The notes under the pieces were generated by a model. It was not told the DNA's origin, did not search any database, and was given only the letters and a program-made list of their open reading frames with translations. Positions 25,706-38,100 of a DNA stretch of 64,000 nt are shown piece after piece; position 1 is the first letter of the stretch, and the number at the start of each line of letters is the position of its first letter. A program made the translations under genes and the position numbers. Source of the stretch: Tethya wilhelma (taxonomy: Eukaryota > Porifera > Demospongiae > Tethyida > Tethyidae); assembly GCA_964030475.1 (NCBI GenBank), contig CAXIPT010000010.1:1464240-1528239 (forward strand). Direction: 5' to 3'.

Positions 25706-28700
25706 TCAAGTTAATTTTAGTTTTTTGTTTTCTTCAACAGATGAAAGATCACACTTCAACGACTTAAAGTGTACAACTTGCACAACTTGAAATCCAATGT
25801 CACTTACTGCAATGACACATTCTGATACTGCAGCAATACTAAATGCTTCAGGTAATAAAGAACACATAATTATACACACCATTAAGGAAAATTAAATGAA
25901 AAGTTAGGTATAGCTCTACAGCCCCATTTACATGCACACTTGATGTGCATCAAACTCAATTAATGCAAATTGCATGTAAACTCTCCCAATACACAGTTTT
26001 AAACCAGTTTAGAGTAATGCGGATAGGTGTGTGTAAATGGGAATTATCATAATATTGTGTACAGCAAAGAGTAGAGCATTTCTTTTTCAAGAAGAAAAGG
26101 ATACCATATGGTGTACAGTGCCAAATGTGCAAGGAAAAAAAGTAGAGCCACATGATTGTGCCAACTGCTTGCAAAGAAAGCATCAATATTTGCACAGTAA
26201 TTGATTGAAATACCTAAAAGTAAAATATGCATTGAATAATCATCAAGCTCTTTTAATAAGTGTATAATGCCATACCATGCTGTTTTGAGCTCTGGAATCA
26301 GCAGTGGTAGAATACTTGAGTAGAATTAAAAATGTGCTCCTGTAGCACACAGAAGATGCCAAATACACTATCCAAGTAATGAGATGAAACTCTGCATTGT
26401 AATTATGTACAACAATTATGTTGTAAGACATAATTATCTAAACTTTAAATTACACCATAAAAAGAAAGAAAAAAAAAACATCCAAGGATTACAACTAATA
26501 CCTATATGTTCTTCCAAGCTCACTAAAGTGAGAGTAGAAAACAGGAACACTTCCAGGATTGATAATATAAAGGCAATCCTATTTGCCCACAAAAGCCATG
26601 TCGACAGCTTCTGAACTAGAGCAAAATAGTTGAAATAAAGAATTGCATTCATTATCCTGGGAAATATCGTGAATGACACAGCTATTCTCCAAATATAGCG
26701 TTCAGGAAGGTGGTCACCAGTTACTTGAGCGAGAGATGGCCAGAAATTAGAAACCTAAAAGTAAAACATTTCAGTTGTATCATTAAATTTTCATAATTAA
26801 TAGATTTTGGATCCCTTATAATTATGTGCAAGTTATGAAAAAGTAGTTATGGGTGTGACAGCTAGTGTCCGCTAAAAATATTCAACACCTTTATTGCATG
26901 TATATGCACATAATTATGCACATGCAGCCAGCCATGCTATATAATTATGTGTAAACCATCTAGTACATGTAGTGAGGCTTCTATACTTAGACCACAAGAA
27001 TCCTATCCCATGCAGTGAGGTCAAATTCATCCACAGAGCTCTAGTGATTGACACCACAAACCAGAATTATTAATTTTTTGAGTGTTCAATAGAGCTAGTT
27101 ACTTTTCCAAATGGAAGAGATCAGCATGCAGTTGCCTAAAACTCTGTACATTATTTTTTGATTATTTAAGTCTGGATTGAGAGAAGGTCTATAGCAAAGG
27201 TTACATTAAAAGGCTATTAATAAAACGCGGAATAAAATGTAAGTTGCATTATGTTATAAAACGACAGCATATTGGACAATGAGAAAAAATAAAGCCTCTG
27301 ATGTCACAAGTCCAATTTTGAGAGATTAAAGGTTGGACCAGTGGACCAGCGAAGTATCTACGTAGTTAATTAGTCTGGCATATTCAGACCCTTTACCCTC
27401 ACTGTACACACATGTGGGAAAAAGGGTGTGGTACGGACCCTAGACCTTTTTAGTCTCGTCCCCAGACTCCACCCCTTCTTCAAGGAGAAAGAGAGATTGG
27501 TCTCAATTGAGTGAATTTCTGGTTGTGCTGATCGAGTCAGCAGTCTCAAAAACATGACTACCAATCAGATTGCAACATTATGGGTTTCACGTGAAAGTCA
27601 TACTTTCATTGATGGATCACAAGACTAATTTTAGGGTTAAGAGTACAGAACGTCTCAGTGATTGTTAAGAACTGAGCTTTGCGTGAATCACTAACAACAG
27701 AATAAACATCTCAATGATTGTGAAGAAGTGTTCCTGAATCGCTTATAAAAAGAATTTTATTAGGGGAAAAGTAGATTGTGCTAGTAAATTTAATGGGCTA
27801 CAAAATGAAAGCCAGGATAAATCAGTTTTCTACCAGTACCACTGGTAAGTAAACATGAAAGAAAATGTACCGTATAGCGGGAAAGTGTCACAGTGTCAAA
27901 CTTTCGTGGAAGTCTCTAGTCAAACATTTTTGCAGTTTAACTTTCGCGGATGAGCTGTGCGCAAGCCCATACGTATAATACATTTCGAAAATTTTCGCGG
28001 ATAAAAACTTTCACGGATGGATCGTGATCCGCGAAAACCGCGAAAGTTAAACCCCGCGAAACTTTCCCGCTATACGGTATCATCTAGCTGACTAGACTAA
28101 GATAAGATGGTCCTCGTGCCGACTTTGGCCCTGAGTCTCCATGTCAAACTCTTGTTAGTCTGATGGCCCTCACAGAAGGTCTGGCCAGTGAGACTAGACT
28201 CTACTACCATGACTGCATCCCTACACTAAGCCTCTCTATCGATGGTATGTATGTATAAAGAGCCAGCTAGGAGCTTATGAGGGCATGCAGAGCTAGCTCT
28301 GATCTGGTGTGTGTGTGCCCCTACTATGTATGGATGTACATACTCCTTTAACGATAGAAAACGTGGTTATTTTCAGGCATGCAAACTACCCCCCACAATC
28401 TCAGAATCTGGGTAGTTCAATCTGATTGAAATGTCACCTTTGCTAGATCCTCTCTCTCGGCATGTGCAATGTGACGAAGGAGGAGGGTCTAGAGCGATAG
28501 ACTACAGTCAAGTCTGTCAAGCCTCGGAATAAGGGTGTATCAAGTTTTGAAATACAGATGTTATGATTGTGGCCGGGTACAAAATTATAATACTGCAGCA
28601 GCACCACTAGTTGGTGTCTGTCTGTCAGCCACCTTCATGCCAGTGAACTCTTTCTTATTCATATCTTCAACGATTTCTGGCATCATATAGCTGAGCTGGC

Positions 28701-29115
28701 AAGTCCACATGCACGGCCGAGTGCCACCTGCTTGCTGACTCATGGATCAGTAAAGGCAAATTTACACCTACCTCCTCAGCTAAGTCTGGTGCTGTAGCTA
28801 TGATTTCCTTTCCCTCCATAATCAGTATAATAAAATTAAAATTAATTATGTCATATAAAAACTTTTAACTTGATTAAACCGAGCCTAAAATAATTGCTAT
28901 GGACTTACGTTGCAGTAGGTCTTCATCAGACTGTCGTAGTGAAAGATGAGTCCCAGCAGGTAAGCTGCCACCAACCCCACTGTTTGTAGACATATCGTAA
29001 CAAGTGCTACTTTTGAATAGGACCAACTACTCAGAGAAGTGGTGTTGACTACTGCCAGTGCCGCTGTTGTTTGTTGGTGGTTAGCTCTTTCTCCATTACA
29101 TGACGGTGGCATCAT
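25706..29115 (-). CDS. PGAP2: Post-GPI attachment to proteins factor 2 (Frag1 family)
   Basis: Five exons: 28909-29115, 26502-26754, 26276-26391, 26105-26213, 25706-25845 (274 aa, all in phase; human PGAP2 is about 254). Exon 1 has a cytosolic head and a first membrane helix (VALVTICLQTVGLVAAYLLG). Exon 2 carries the family signature WPSLAQVTGDHLPERYIWR followed by two helices. Exons 3-5 add further helices and a Lys-rich cytosolic tail (SLKCDL..ENKK) of the kind found in this family. PGAP2 works in the Golgi in fatty-acid remodelling of GPI anchors; that role is taken from the family. The 3' end and the upstream end of the bHLH-PAS gene lie on the same strand about 750 bases apart. Intron 1 (2.1 kb) holds a MITE and one coding-like relic at 28102-28244. 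Confidence 0.85.
27868..28079. mobile_element. MITE with TACCGTATAGCGGGAAA inverted ends
   Basis: It starts TACCGTATAGCGGGAAA and ends TTTCCCGCTATACGGTA, with inner GCGAAA/TTTCGC pairing. It lies in PGAP2 intron 1, is non-coding, and belongs to the same family as 12419-12628. Confidence 0.85.
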
Positions 29116-29146
29116 AATTTATACTTGTAAGTAAAACTGTAGTGCT

Positions 29147-29569
29147 NNNNNNNNNNNNNNNNNNNNNNNNNNNNNNNNNNNNNNNNNNNNNNNNNNNNNN
29201 NNNNNNNNNNNNNNNNNNNNNNNNNNNNNNNNNNNNNNNNNNNNNNNNNNNNNNNNNNNNNNNNNNNNNNNNNNNNNNNNNNNNNNNNNNNNNNNNNNNN
29301 NNNNNNNNNNNNNNNNNNNNNNNNNNNNNNNNNNNNNNNNNNNNNNNNNNNNNNNNNNNNNNNNNNNNNNNNNNNNNNNNNNNNNNNNNNNNNNNNNNNN
29401 NNNNNNNNNNNNNNNNNNNNNNNNNNNNNNNNNNNNNNNNNNNNNNNNNNNNNNNNNNNNNNNNNNNNNNNNNNNNNNNNNNNNNNNNNNNNNNNNNNNN
29501 NNNNNNNNNNNNNNNNNNNNNNNNNNNNNNNNNNNNNNNNNNNNNNNNNNNNNNNNNNNNNNNNNNNNN
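29147..29569. other. Assembly gap (423 unknown bases)
   Basis: A run of n. It begins 31 bases upstream of the PGAP2 start codon and ends at the first base of a 690-bp tandem unit, so the repeat probably caused the gap. Confidence 0.99.
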
Positions 29570-31203
29570 GTCTTGTGTGACAATGTATTGTATTGGTATG
29601 GCGCCAAGGGTTAAGCACCTTGGTGCCTTTTCATTGTTATGGTTTTTGAACTAGAATGTGAGTAAGCCCCATGCACATCTGCCATATCTGCACTCCTTTG
29701 TTTGAACAGAGCCATACTTTTGTTTGTTTGTATATCCATTGCAAGTTGTAGTTTATTATAAACAATAGCTCTATTGTTTAATTTGTAAGGAGGTCCTCTA
29801 TAGCAATGTGTGTTCCTGAAGATAATAATATTAGTTTTCACTTGGCAAACGCCTGCAGGAGAAGTTGAGGGGCAACTAACTTACTTTGTAGGTAAATTTA
29901 ACATGCAATAAGACTATACTCTTATTAATCATGCTGTTTTGGCATATTATAAACATGTTTTTAATGAATCCAAGGCATGACAGAGCTGATGATAGGCTGA
30001 TGAACAATCACTGAGTGAGTCATGTTTAGATGTGAACTTGCCAGCTATATAGTACAGTGCTAGTACTCTAACTATATCTTTGCAGTTAACATTTAGATAA
30101 TCAGATCATTGTTACTTAGTGACCAAATATTCTCTGTGTAGCCGGTCAGGCTGCGACTACTCCTGGTCCGGTAGGGCATCCGTCCTCATGGTGAATAGTA
30201 ATTGTAGCTAGTATCCTCTGCTGGATCCACTGTTCATTGTACTGGAAGCTAGATTGTCCGACTTGTGTGACAATGTATTGTATTGGTATGGCGCCAAGGG
30301 TTAAGCACCTTGGTGCCTTTTCATTGTTATGGTTTTTGAACTAGAATGTGAGTAAGCCCCATGCACATCTGCCATATCTGCACTCCTTTGTTTGAACAGA
30401 GCCATACTTTTGTTTGTTTGTATATACATTGCAAGTTGTAGTTTATTATAAACAATAGCTCTATTGTTTAATTTGTAAGGAGGTCCTCTATAGCAATGTG
30501 TGTTCCTGAAGATAATATTAGTTTTCACTTGGCAAACGCCTGCAGGAGAAGTTGAGGGGCAACTAACTTACTTTGTAGGTAAATTTAACATGCAATAAGA
30601 CTATACTCTTATTAATCATGCTGTTTTGGCATATTATAAACATGTTTTTAATGAATCCAAGGCATGACAGAGCTGATGATAGGCTGATGAACAATCACTG
30701 AGTGAGTACTAGTCATGTTTAGATGTGAACTTGCCAGCTATATAGTACAGTGCTAGTACTCTAACTATATCTTTGCAGTTAACATTTAGATAATCAGATC
30801 ATTGTTACTTAGTGACCAAATATTCTGTGTAGCCGGTCAGGCTGCGACTACTCCTGGTCCGGTAGGGCATCCGTCCTCATGGTGAATAGTAATTGTAGCT
30901 AGTATCCTCTGCTGGATCCACTGTTCATTGTACTGGAAGCTAGATTGTCTTGTGTGACAATGTATTGTATTGGTATGGCACCAAGGGTTAAGCACCTTGG
31001 TGCCTTTTCATTGTTATGGTTTTTGAACTAGAATGTGAGTAAGCCCCATGCACATCTGCCATATCTGCACTCCTTTGTTTGAACAGAGCCATACTTTTGT
31101 TTGTTTGTATATCCATTGCAAGTTGTAGTTTATTATAAACAATATATAGCTCTATTGTTTAATTTGTAAGGAGGTCCTCTATAGCAATGTGTGTTCCTGA
31201 AGA
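29570..31203. repeat. Tandem array of a 690-bp unit, at least 2.4 copies
   Basis: Units start at about 29572, 30262 and 30949 (CTTGTGTGACAATGTATTG), giving periods of 690 and 687 with very few differences; the third copy stops after about 255 bases. Copies 1 and 2 carry an open minus-strand frame of 76 and 75 codons (29611-29841, 30301-30528) with no family I recognise. The array may continue into the gap. A diverged reversed relative lies at 34023-34440. The unit start GGCGCCAAGGGTTAAGCACCTTGGTGCC is a hairpin and looks like a transposon end. Confidence 0.9.
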
Positions 31204-31513
31204 TAATAAATAATATATTATTATCATCTTATTATATAATATAAATAGGCCTCAAGAAAAACTATATAGAAAGCTTTTGAAACTTCACTATAATGACTTC
31301 AATGCAGCCATCTTCTTGTTGGTGATAAATAGATCTTTATGTACATAACGTCCATGCATGGTGCATGCATGATCATGCAATTTGTATGCCGTGACCATGG
31401 AAACGTCATATATACTCACCCCAGTTATTACTTAACCATGCACCTATTATTACATAGCAAACTGAAATCTGAAGTCTATACATAATATATAGCCTCGTTC
31501 TGCATAGGCAACA

Positions 31514-31828
31514 TAGCCTGTGGGCTATATCTATGGACATTAACCGAGACAAGCTAAAGATCTAGACCTCCATGGCAAAAGTGTGTTGCTGAATGTGACC
31601 GTGTTCTAAAAGCTGAAGTGCTGTAAATGATAACAACAACCCAGAAAAAGAGTTGTGCTCGAGGTACATCTTATTCAACTGCACATGTACTAAACGAACA
31701 GTGTGAGCATTAGATGTTTTCAGTTCAGTTTCAGTTTATGCAAAGCACAATAACCTATTCTGCGAGTTGAAGGTAAAGTCTGGATCGTACGTCAAAGTGA
31801 ATGATATGGTGTTTAACATGTACATGCA
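31514..31828 (+). pseudogene. Degenerate PNKP kinase-domain fragment
   Basis: It aligns base by base with PNKP exon 3 around 17297-17585: TATATC..CATTAACCGAGACAAGCT, GTGTGTTGCTGAATGTGACCG, and GTCAAAGTGAATGATATGGT. Stops and indels break the frame throughout, for example a TAG right after the INRDKL block. The P-loop is not included. It covers a single exon, so DNA duplication and retrocopy cannot be told apart. It sits between the 690-bp array and the end of the NB-ARC gene. Confidence 0.85.
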
Positions 31829-32135
31829 TGCCAAAGGACAAAGAGTTTTAATTATGCAAAGGTGTTAAGTATAATTAATCCCATGCACCATTTATAAGTC
31901 AAACCAGAAATATCTTAAAATTGTATAACTCATTGTCCTTTGGCTTGTAGCAGAATCTGATAATTATTATAATGGCATCTCATAATTATTTTTGAAAGAA
32001 ATTTAAACATAATATTATACAAAATTATACTGTATTTGCACACAAAAGTTATGGACAATTAAACTAATACATTACAATAACATGTAGATTGGGATGTTGT
32101 AGTATGTGGTATGAGGGTATAACCTTCATGATCAA

Positions 32136-35100
32136 TCAAGGGATACTCAATACTACATAATGTAGGTAGTGGTTAAGAAATTTCATTGCTTTTTTCCTAC
32201 AATTAACTTCGCCAAACCATCTCATTTCTGCTGATACAGCATATTTCTTGAGCAAAGCTCCAAATATCAACAAAGCCTGAGAAGCTTTTCGGCTGTGAAT
32301 AAATTTCTTTTCGTCAAGTTCCATGATTATATTTTCAAACGGAAACTCTAAAGCTTGCAACTCCCTAGTAATAGACTTTCTAGAGAAGAGTAGATCAATA
32401 TCAGTACAGTAACAAGGTACATTGTTAAGTTTGGGCCCGATAATCTTCCAGTCAGCATTGTGAAAATCACAAGCCAAAAGCTGATTAGCACGTTCACGCT
32501 GGTTGAGTTTTATGTAGCTGAGATAAACAATAGCAAAAAGCTGAACTCTTTTTTGAAGTGTTAACGTGAAATTATAGACATGATGTAGTAGTGATTGTGA
32601 GAGATTATAATGTCCCAAACCAAATGCAGCCTGTCCACGCTCTACGTCGCTACAAGAAGTCCGTAAGTCACACTTGGATTTAAATACAGTTAGATACAAG
32701 TAAAAAAAAACATTGGAAATGTAATGAGACATAGGAATGGCCAAATCGTAAAAAGAAAGCAAACAAGATGGAATGGCTGTTTGAGTGTGTGCAGAATTCT
32801 TCCTGTGATGGGCTGCATGTATAGTACTCTCTTCCCATGTTGAGTCCCTCATGTTGCCCATAGGAATAATTCTTTACACACTCAAACAGCCATTCCATCT
32901 TGTTTGCTTTCTTTTTACGATTTGGCCATTCCTATGTCTCATTACATTTCCAATGGTTTTTTTTACTTGTTTGTTCTCATTTTTTCATAATTCTATGAAT
33001 CACATTTGAGCTCGAGTTTGTGTGTATATATACGGTATTTACTTGTACTCTATATATCAGTATGAATATTATAGCTTGTATAATCTACTGGTATGCTATT
33101 AGTAAAGTGAAACATCTCAGCACTGGAGGCTGGAGTGTATCCAACAAAATTTACTAGCTTTACTCATCTTCTTATAATGACAACAACATAATAAGTGTAA
33201 CATTAAAGTAGTCTATTCACCTCCTAAATATTGAAGACTGAAAGATTACAGAGAGCTCAGCACAACCAGAAATCTTCAGGTAAAGCAGGCAGGCAGCGAA
33301 TATTCAGATTCCAAATAACGCACACTTATATCTGGAAAAGGGTCGTCAATTTGAAATTTTCTAGTAGCTAATGAATTATGCATGAGCGTAGAAATGAATG
33401 GCTGCCATACGGAGTAGGCGCTTTTCGCCGTGTATCTAGCCACCTAACGAGAAACACAGAAAAACGGTACCAAAAGCACATGAAGACAAAGATACCAAGT
33501 TTTTTCGTTCAAGAATCAGCTTCTGAAAGTGAACAGTCTTTGAGAAAAGTTGAGCCATGATAGAAGAAGAAGAAGAAGATGGAGAAAATTGGAGGTTTGG
33601 CATATTTTAGTTTGGTACTTTAATGATGGTTTTAGGCCATGTTTTTGGGCTTGTTGGAAAGAGAATGAGCTAAATAGTAGCTTGAGAAGCCTTTTAGTGG
33701 CAAGCACTCAGTTTTTGCAGTTATTTGCGTGAATATTTGTATTGCGCTAATGGGCCATCCGTGCCAATCCTATGTACCCAGTACTGGGAATTACATTTCC
33801 AATGTTTTTTTTGTACTTGTAACATAATAAAGGAACGTTTAAATGCTCACACCCACTGGCAAAACGGTAATATAACATTACAAAGAAGCATTTAAATGGT
33901 CACACCCACTGGCAAAAGGGAGGAATGTTTAAATGCTCACACCCACTTACAAAATGGTGCTATAACATTATAAAGGAACGTTTAAATGCTCACACCCACT
34001 GGCAAAACGATACCATAACATAATGAAGGCACCAAGGGGCTTAACCCTTGGTGCCCTACCAATACAATACATTGTCACCCATGACAATCTAGCTACCAGT
34101 ATGATGAACAGTGGGCCAAGTGGAGGAAACTAGCTACAGTTATATTGTACTGTGGATGCCCCGGCAGACCGGGAGGCTGGCAGACTGACCAGCTACACAG
34201 AGAATATTGGTCATTAACAATGATCTGATTATTTACTATATTAACTGCAGTCAGAGTACTAGCACTGTACTAGCTGGCAAGTTCACGTGACATGACTCAG
34301 TGATTCATCAGTCTAACATCAGCTCTGTCATGCCTTAGATTAAAACAAGAGCTTATAATATGCACAACAGCATGATTAATAAGAGTATAGTGTTATTGCT
34401 TGCTAAAGTATACCTACCAAACTCCTGCATGCTTCTGCCAAGTGAAACTGTGCATCCTTTAATCAATTCTAAATAACCCACAGTGGCGTAGCCAGGGGGG
34501 TGCTAAAGGTGCATTTGCACCCCCTTTTTTTGTCTCGCGAAATTTACGCGTAGGTTATAAAATGCGCTATTTTTTAGCTTGTAATAATTTTTTGTGCACT
34601 TACTTAGTAGCAACACGTAAAGTAGTCATCCTTGGCCAGAATTTAATCCAGAACAACTATTAGAAGCTTTCTTTTTGCTGCTACAAGGCTTTAGAGAGCG
34701 TTCGATCTAGCGAGCGCGTGTTACTGCTCGATTTAATGAATGGGAGGGGCTAAAATTAGCTAATTAGGTGGGTGTGGTTTCCGGTCGTGCAAAATTTCCG
34801 GCGCGCTTTGCGCGCACCATTTTTATTGCTCCCCCTTTTCTAAAATCCTGGCTACGCCCCTGACCCACGCTAAGAAATGGGCATGATTAGCAGGTGTGGC
34901 CTCGAAGCTTAGCACTCAGAGAGGCTGAAAAACCTCAGATCTCAGGAACAATAAGGTTTTGTTGAATGCTACGTGTCGATTATTTTACCTTAGTATGCCG
35001 CTTTTGACGACTGGGCCTTCGAATTCCGTTCTTGAGATATAGGGTGCACAAAAAATCTGTCAGTCAGACAGACAGACAGACAGATATACAAAACGACTAC

Positions 35101-38100
35101 CAAAAGCGATTTTTTTTTGTCTGACGTACACTTTTTGGACTTAGATAATTTTCAAGCGGTCAACACTCTGGTGAAGGTCATCATACGTATTTGCATAGCC
35201 GGCCGTAGAATTTAACTTTGCATGCTGAGGCTAGCTAAGATGCACTGCACTTTAGCCTGCCACTACTAAACCAGCCAGACTGCTATGCACCTTAATTGCT
35301 CAGCTAGGTGGCAAGCTCTCAGCTAGCATTCCACAAGCTAGCATGAAGACAGCCTAGACAGCCAACTTGACCAGCCTAAACCAACTGAGCCTATAACTCA
35401 GGGGCAGGACTGGGTCATTTGGAATAAAATGCAAAAAATTGCTGCATTTTATGATCAATAATATCATTACACATTATCATACAGACAAAATTTCAAGTTT
35501 ATACTGTAATAAAGTCTTATTTCGGTCGCTTCCCCATGTATTTGGGGGTGGCCTGGTGGCTTGTTCACCATTGGCTCGGACTCCCAACCCATGGGTAGGC
35601 AGTTCGAGTCCCTCCAGTGCCACAGGTATTTGTTTCCCATTTTCTCTTTTGAGCTCTGCCTAGGAGTTAACTCATGCCATTCCATCTTGTTTGCTTTCTT
35701 TTTACGATTTGGCCATTCCTATGTCTCATTACATTTCCAATGTTTTTTTTTACTTGTTTGTTCTCATTTTTTCATAATTCTATGAATCACATTTGAGCTC
35801 GAGTTTGTGTGTATATATACGGTATTTACTTGTACTCTATATATCAGTATGAATATTATAGCTTGTATAATCTACTGGTATGCTATTAGTAAAGTGAAAC
35901 ATCTCAGCACTGGAGGCTGGAGTGTATCCAACAAAATTTACTAGCTTTACTCATCTTCTTATAATGACAACAACATAATAAGTGTAACATTAAAGTAGTC
36001 TATTCACCTCCTAAATATTGAAGACTGAAAGATTACAGAGAGCTCAGCACAACCAGAAATCTTCAGGTAAAGCAGGCAGGCAGCGAATATTCAGATTCCA
36101 AATAACGCACACTTATATCTGGAAAAGGGTCGTCAATTTGAAATTTTCTAGTAGCTAATGAATTATGCATGAGCGTAGAAATGAATGGCTGCCATACGGA
36201 GAAGGCGCTTTTCGCCGTGTATCTAGCCACCTAACGAGAGACACAGAAAAACGATACCAAAAGCACATGAAGACAAAGATACCAAGTTTATTCGTTCAAG
36301 AATCAGCTTCTGAAAGTGAACAGTCTTTGAGAAAAGTTGAGCCATGATAGAAGAAGAAGAAGAAGAAGAAGAAGATGGAGAAAATTGGAGGTTTGGCATA
36401 TTTTAGTTTGGTACTTTAGCGATGGTTTTAGGCCATGTTTTTGGGCTTATTGGAAAGAGAATGAGCTAAATAGTAGCTTGAGAAGCCTTTTAGTGGCAAG
36501 CGCTCAGTTTTTGCAGAGTTATTCGCGTGAATATTTGTATTGCGCTAATAGGCCATCCGTGCCATTCCTATGTACCCAGTACTACCGTACTGGGAATAAG
36601 TATTCCTTGTAGTACTCCATAAAACCATCAAAATCATTAAACCTGATATGTATAAATGCTAACCTTTCAACATACTCACCAAAGATGAGATGACATTCAA
36701 GATGATTGTTTTGCTCAGTTAAGTAATAGGCTCTAGTTACGTTCACATAGGCCTGTTGTAAATTTTGAAGAGAATAGGAGAAATTGTAAACCTGTGCTTC
36801 TATTCTAGCCAAATTTAGTAAGCTGAAAACATACAATTTGAAATATTGAACTGTCTCAGATCCATATTCATCAAATGAATGTGAGTTTAGAATGTATGGT
36901 ATTGCACGCATGTGGTTAAACATTGCATGAAACTGTGAATCAGCATATTTTCTGGCATAATGTGTGCTTAAAGAATCCAACTGGTACTCACCAATACAGT
37001 TAACTGATTCTTTACTGGAACCACTGAAACGAACTTTAAAATGGCCATTTTCAGAAGTTTCTATCATGATGGATTTCTTCAGTATTGCAATGTATTGAAT
37101 CATAGAGTAATGTTTAAGACTCATTTGAAATTGAACACATTTGAAAAAAAAAGCGTTTGGATCAACTTTTTTATCAACATACAAAAAAAAAGCTTTCACC
37201 AACTGATGAAACTTGTACCACCCATCTGGAGTTCGGGTTAGTAATGATCTCCTTACTAAGCAGTCTAAACAATCACTTGTGTTCTTGTCATTCCAAACAT
37301 TAGAGCTTGTACTTGCATTCATGCTTGTCAGACTAGATAAAACATGATGTGCAATATGATTTGTAAACTTTTCTGGAAATTTGGCCAAAATTCGAACACA
37401 GATTTGAAACCTTTTAGGCAAGTGCTGGTAAGACAGATTCAGTGACATGTCAACACGATCTTTAACTGGTATGTCATTTGGAATATTACTGAGGGTATCA
37501 AACAGGTCTCCATGCAACTTCTCAAATACTTCTGTACTATTCTGAGCATTGTCGCTCAAAAGTGTTCCAATTACTTGGAGAGCTATAGGTACGTTGCCAA
37601 CACTTGTTGCAAACTTCTCTGCATATATTTTATCAATCTTACTACAGATTTCCATCAGTACTCTAATAGCATCATCTATGTGCAACTCATCTATTGGAAT
37701 GTGTCTATAAGCACTGGTCAAACGAGCTGTCTCTAGCTTTGCAGTTATAATCACCTTTAAGTTATTGATATACTTATTAGAATTCCCACACATTGACTCA
37801 AGCATCCTCTGCAATGGTATCGGTTCACTGAGAATAGAATCACAGTTATCAAGTATCAAAATAGTTGTATTTTCAAGTGAACGGGTCCACTCATCAATGC
37901 TGCTAAAGTTTGCCACTTCTTCTTTGTTTACAAGATCGATAATCTTGTCATTCACAATGCGCATATTATCAATGTCCTCTTCCTCCATATCAGCACTTAC
38001 TACTTCAATATCAACATACACTACAGTGTAGCCTAATTGTTCTGCTTTATAACCAGCATGGATGGCCAAAGTGGACTTGCCAAATCCTGGGGGCCCTGTA

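Larger units (their letters stand above)
32703..36597. mobile_element. Composite 3.9-kb insertion inside the NB-ARC gene
   Basis: AAGTA occurs at 32698-32702 and at 36598-36602, consistent with a 5-base target duplication; removing the insert plus one AAGTA restores the reading frame exactly. The left edge is AAAAAAAAACATTGGAAATG, the right edge ends TACTGGGAAT. Inside are two direct repeats of about 0.9 kb, a 60-bp minisatellite, and several older dispersed repeats. No transposase or reverse-transcriptase frame is seen. TACTTG also follows other copies of the left-edge motif (33808, 35751, 21232), so AAGTA might belong to the element rather than to the target. Confidence 0.7.

Noticed and set aside
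25422..25850. Plus-strand ATG with GTGAGC donor at 25464 and an exon-like block at 25741
   Set aside because: The second block is the reverse of PGAP2 exon 5, and the joined frame stops after 22 codons.
29112..29654. Open frames through the assembly gap
   Set aside because: They consist almost wholly of unknown bases.
35530..35640. Functional tRNA gene
   Set aside because: The acceptor, anticodon and T stems do not pair well enough.
32889..36597. LTR retrotransposon (0.9-kb direct repeats around a 1.9-kb centre)
   Set aside because: Repeat ends are not TG..CA, no primer-binding site or polypurine tract is evident, and the centre has no gag or pol frame, only older repeats.
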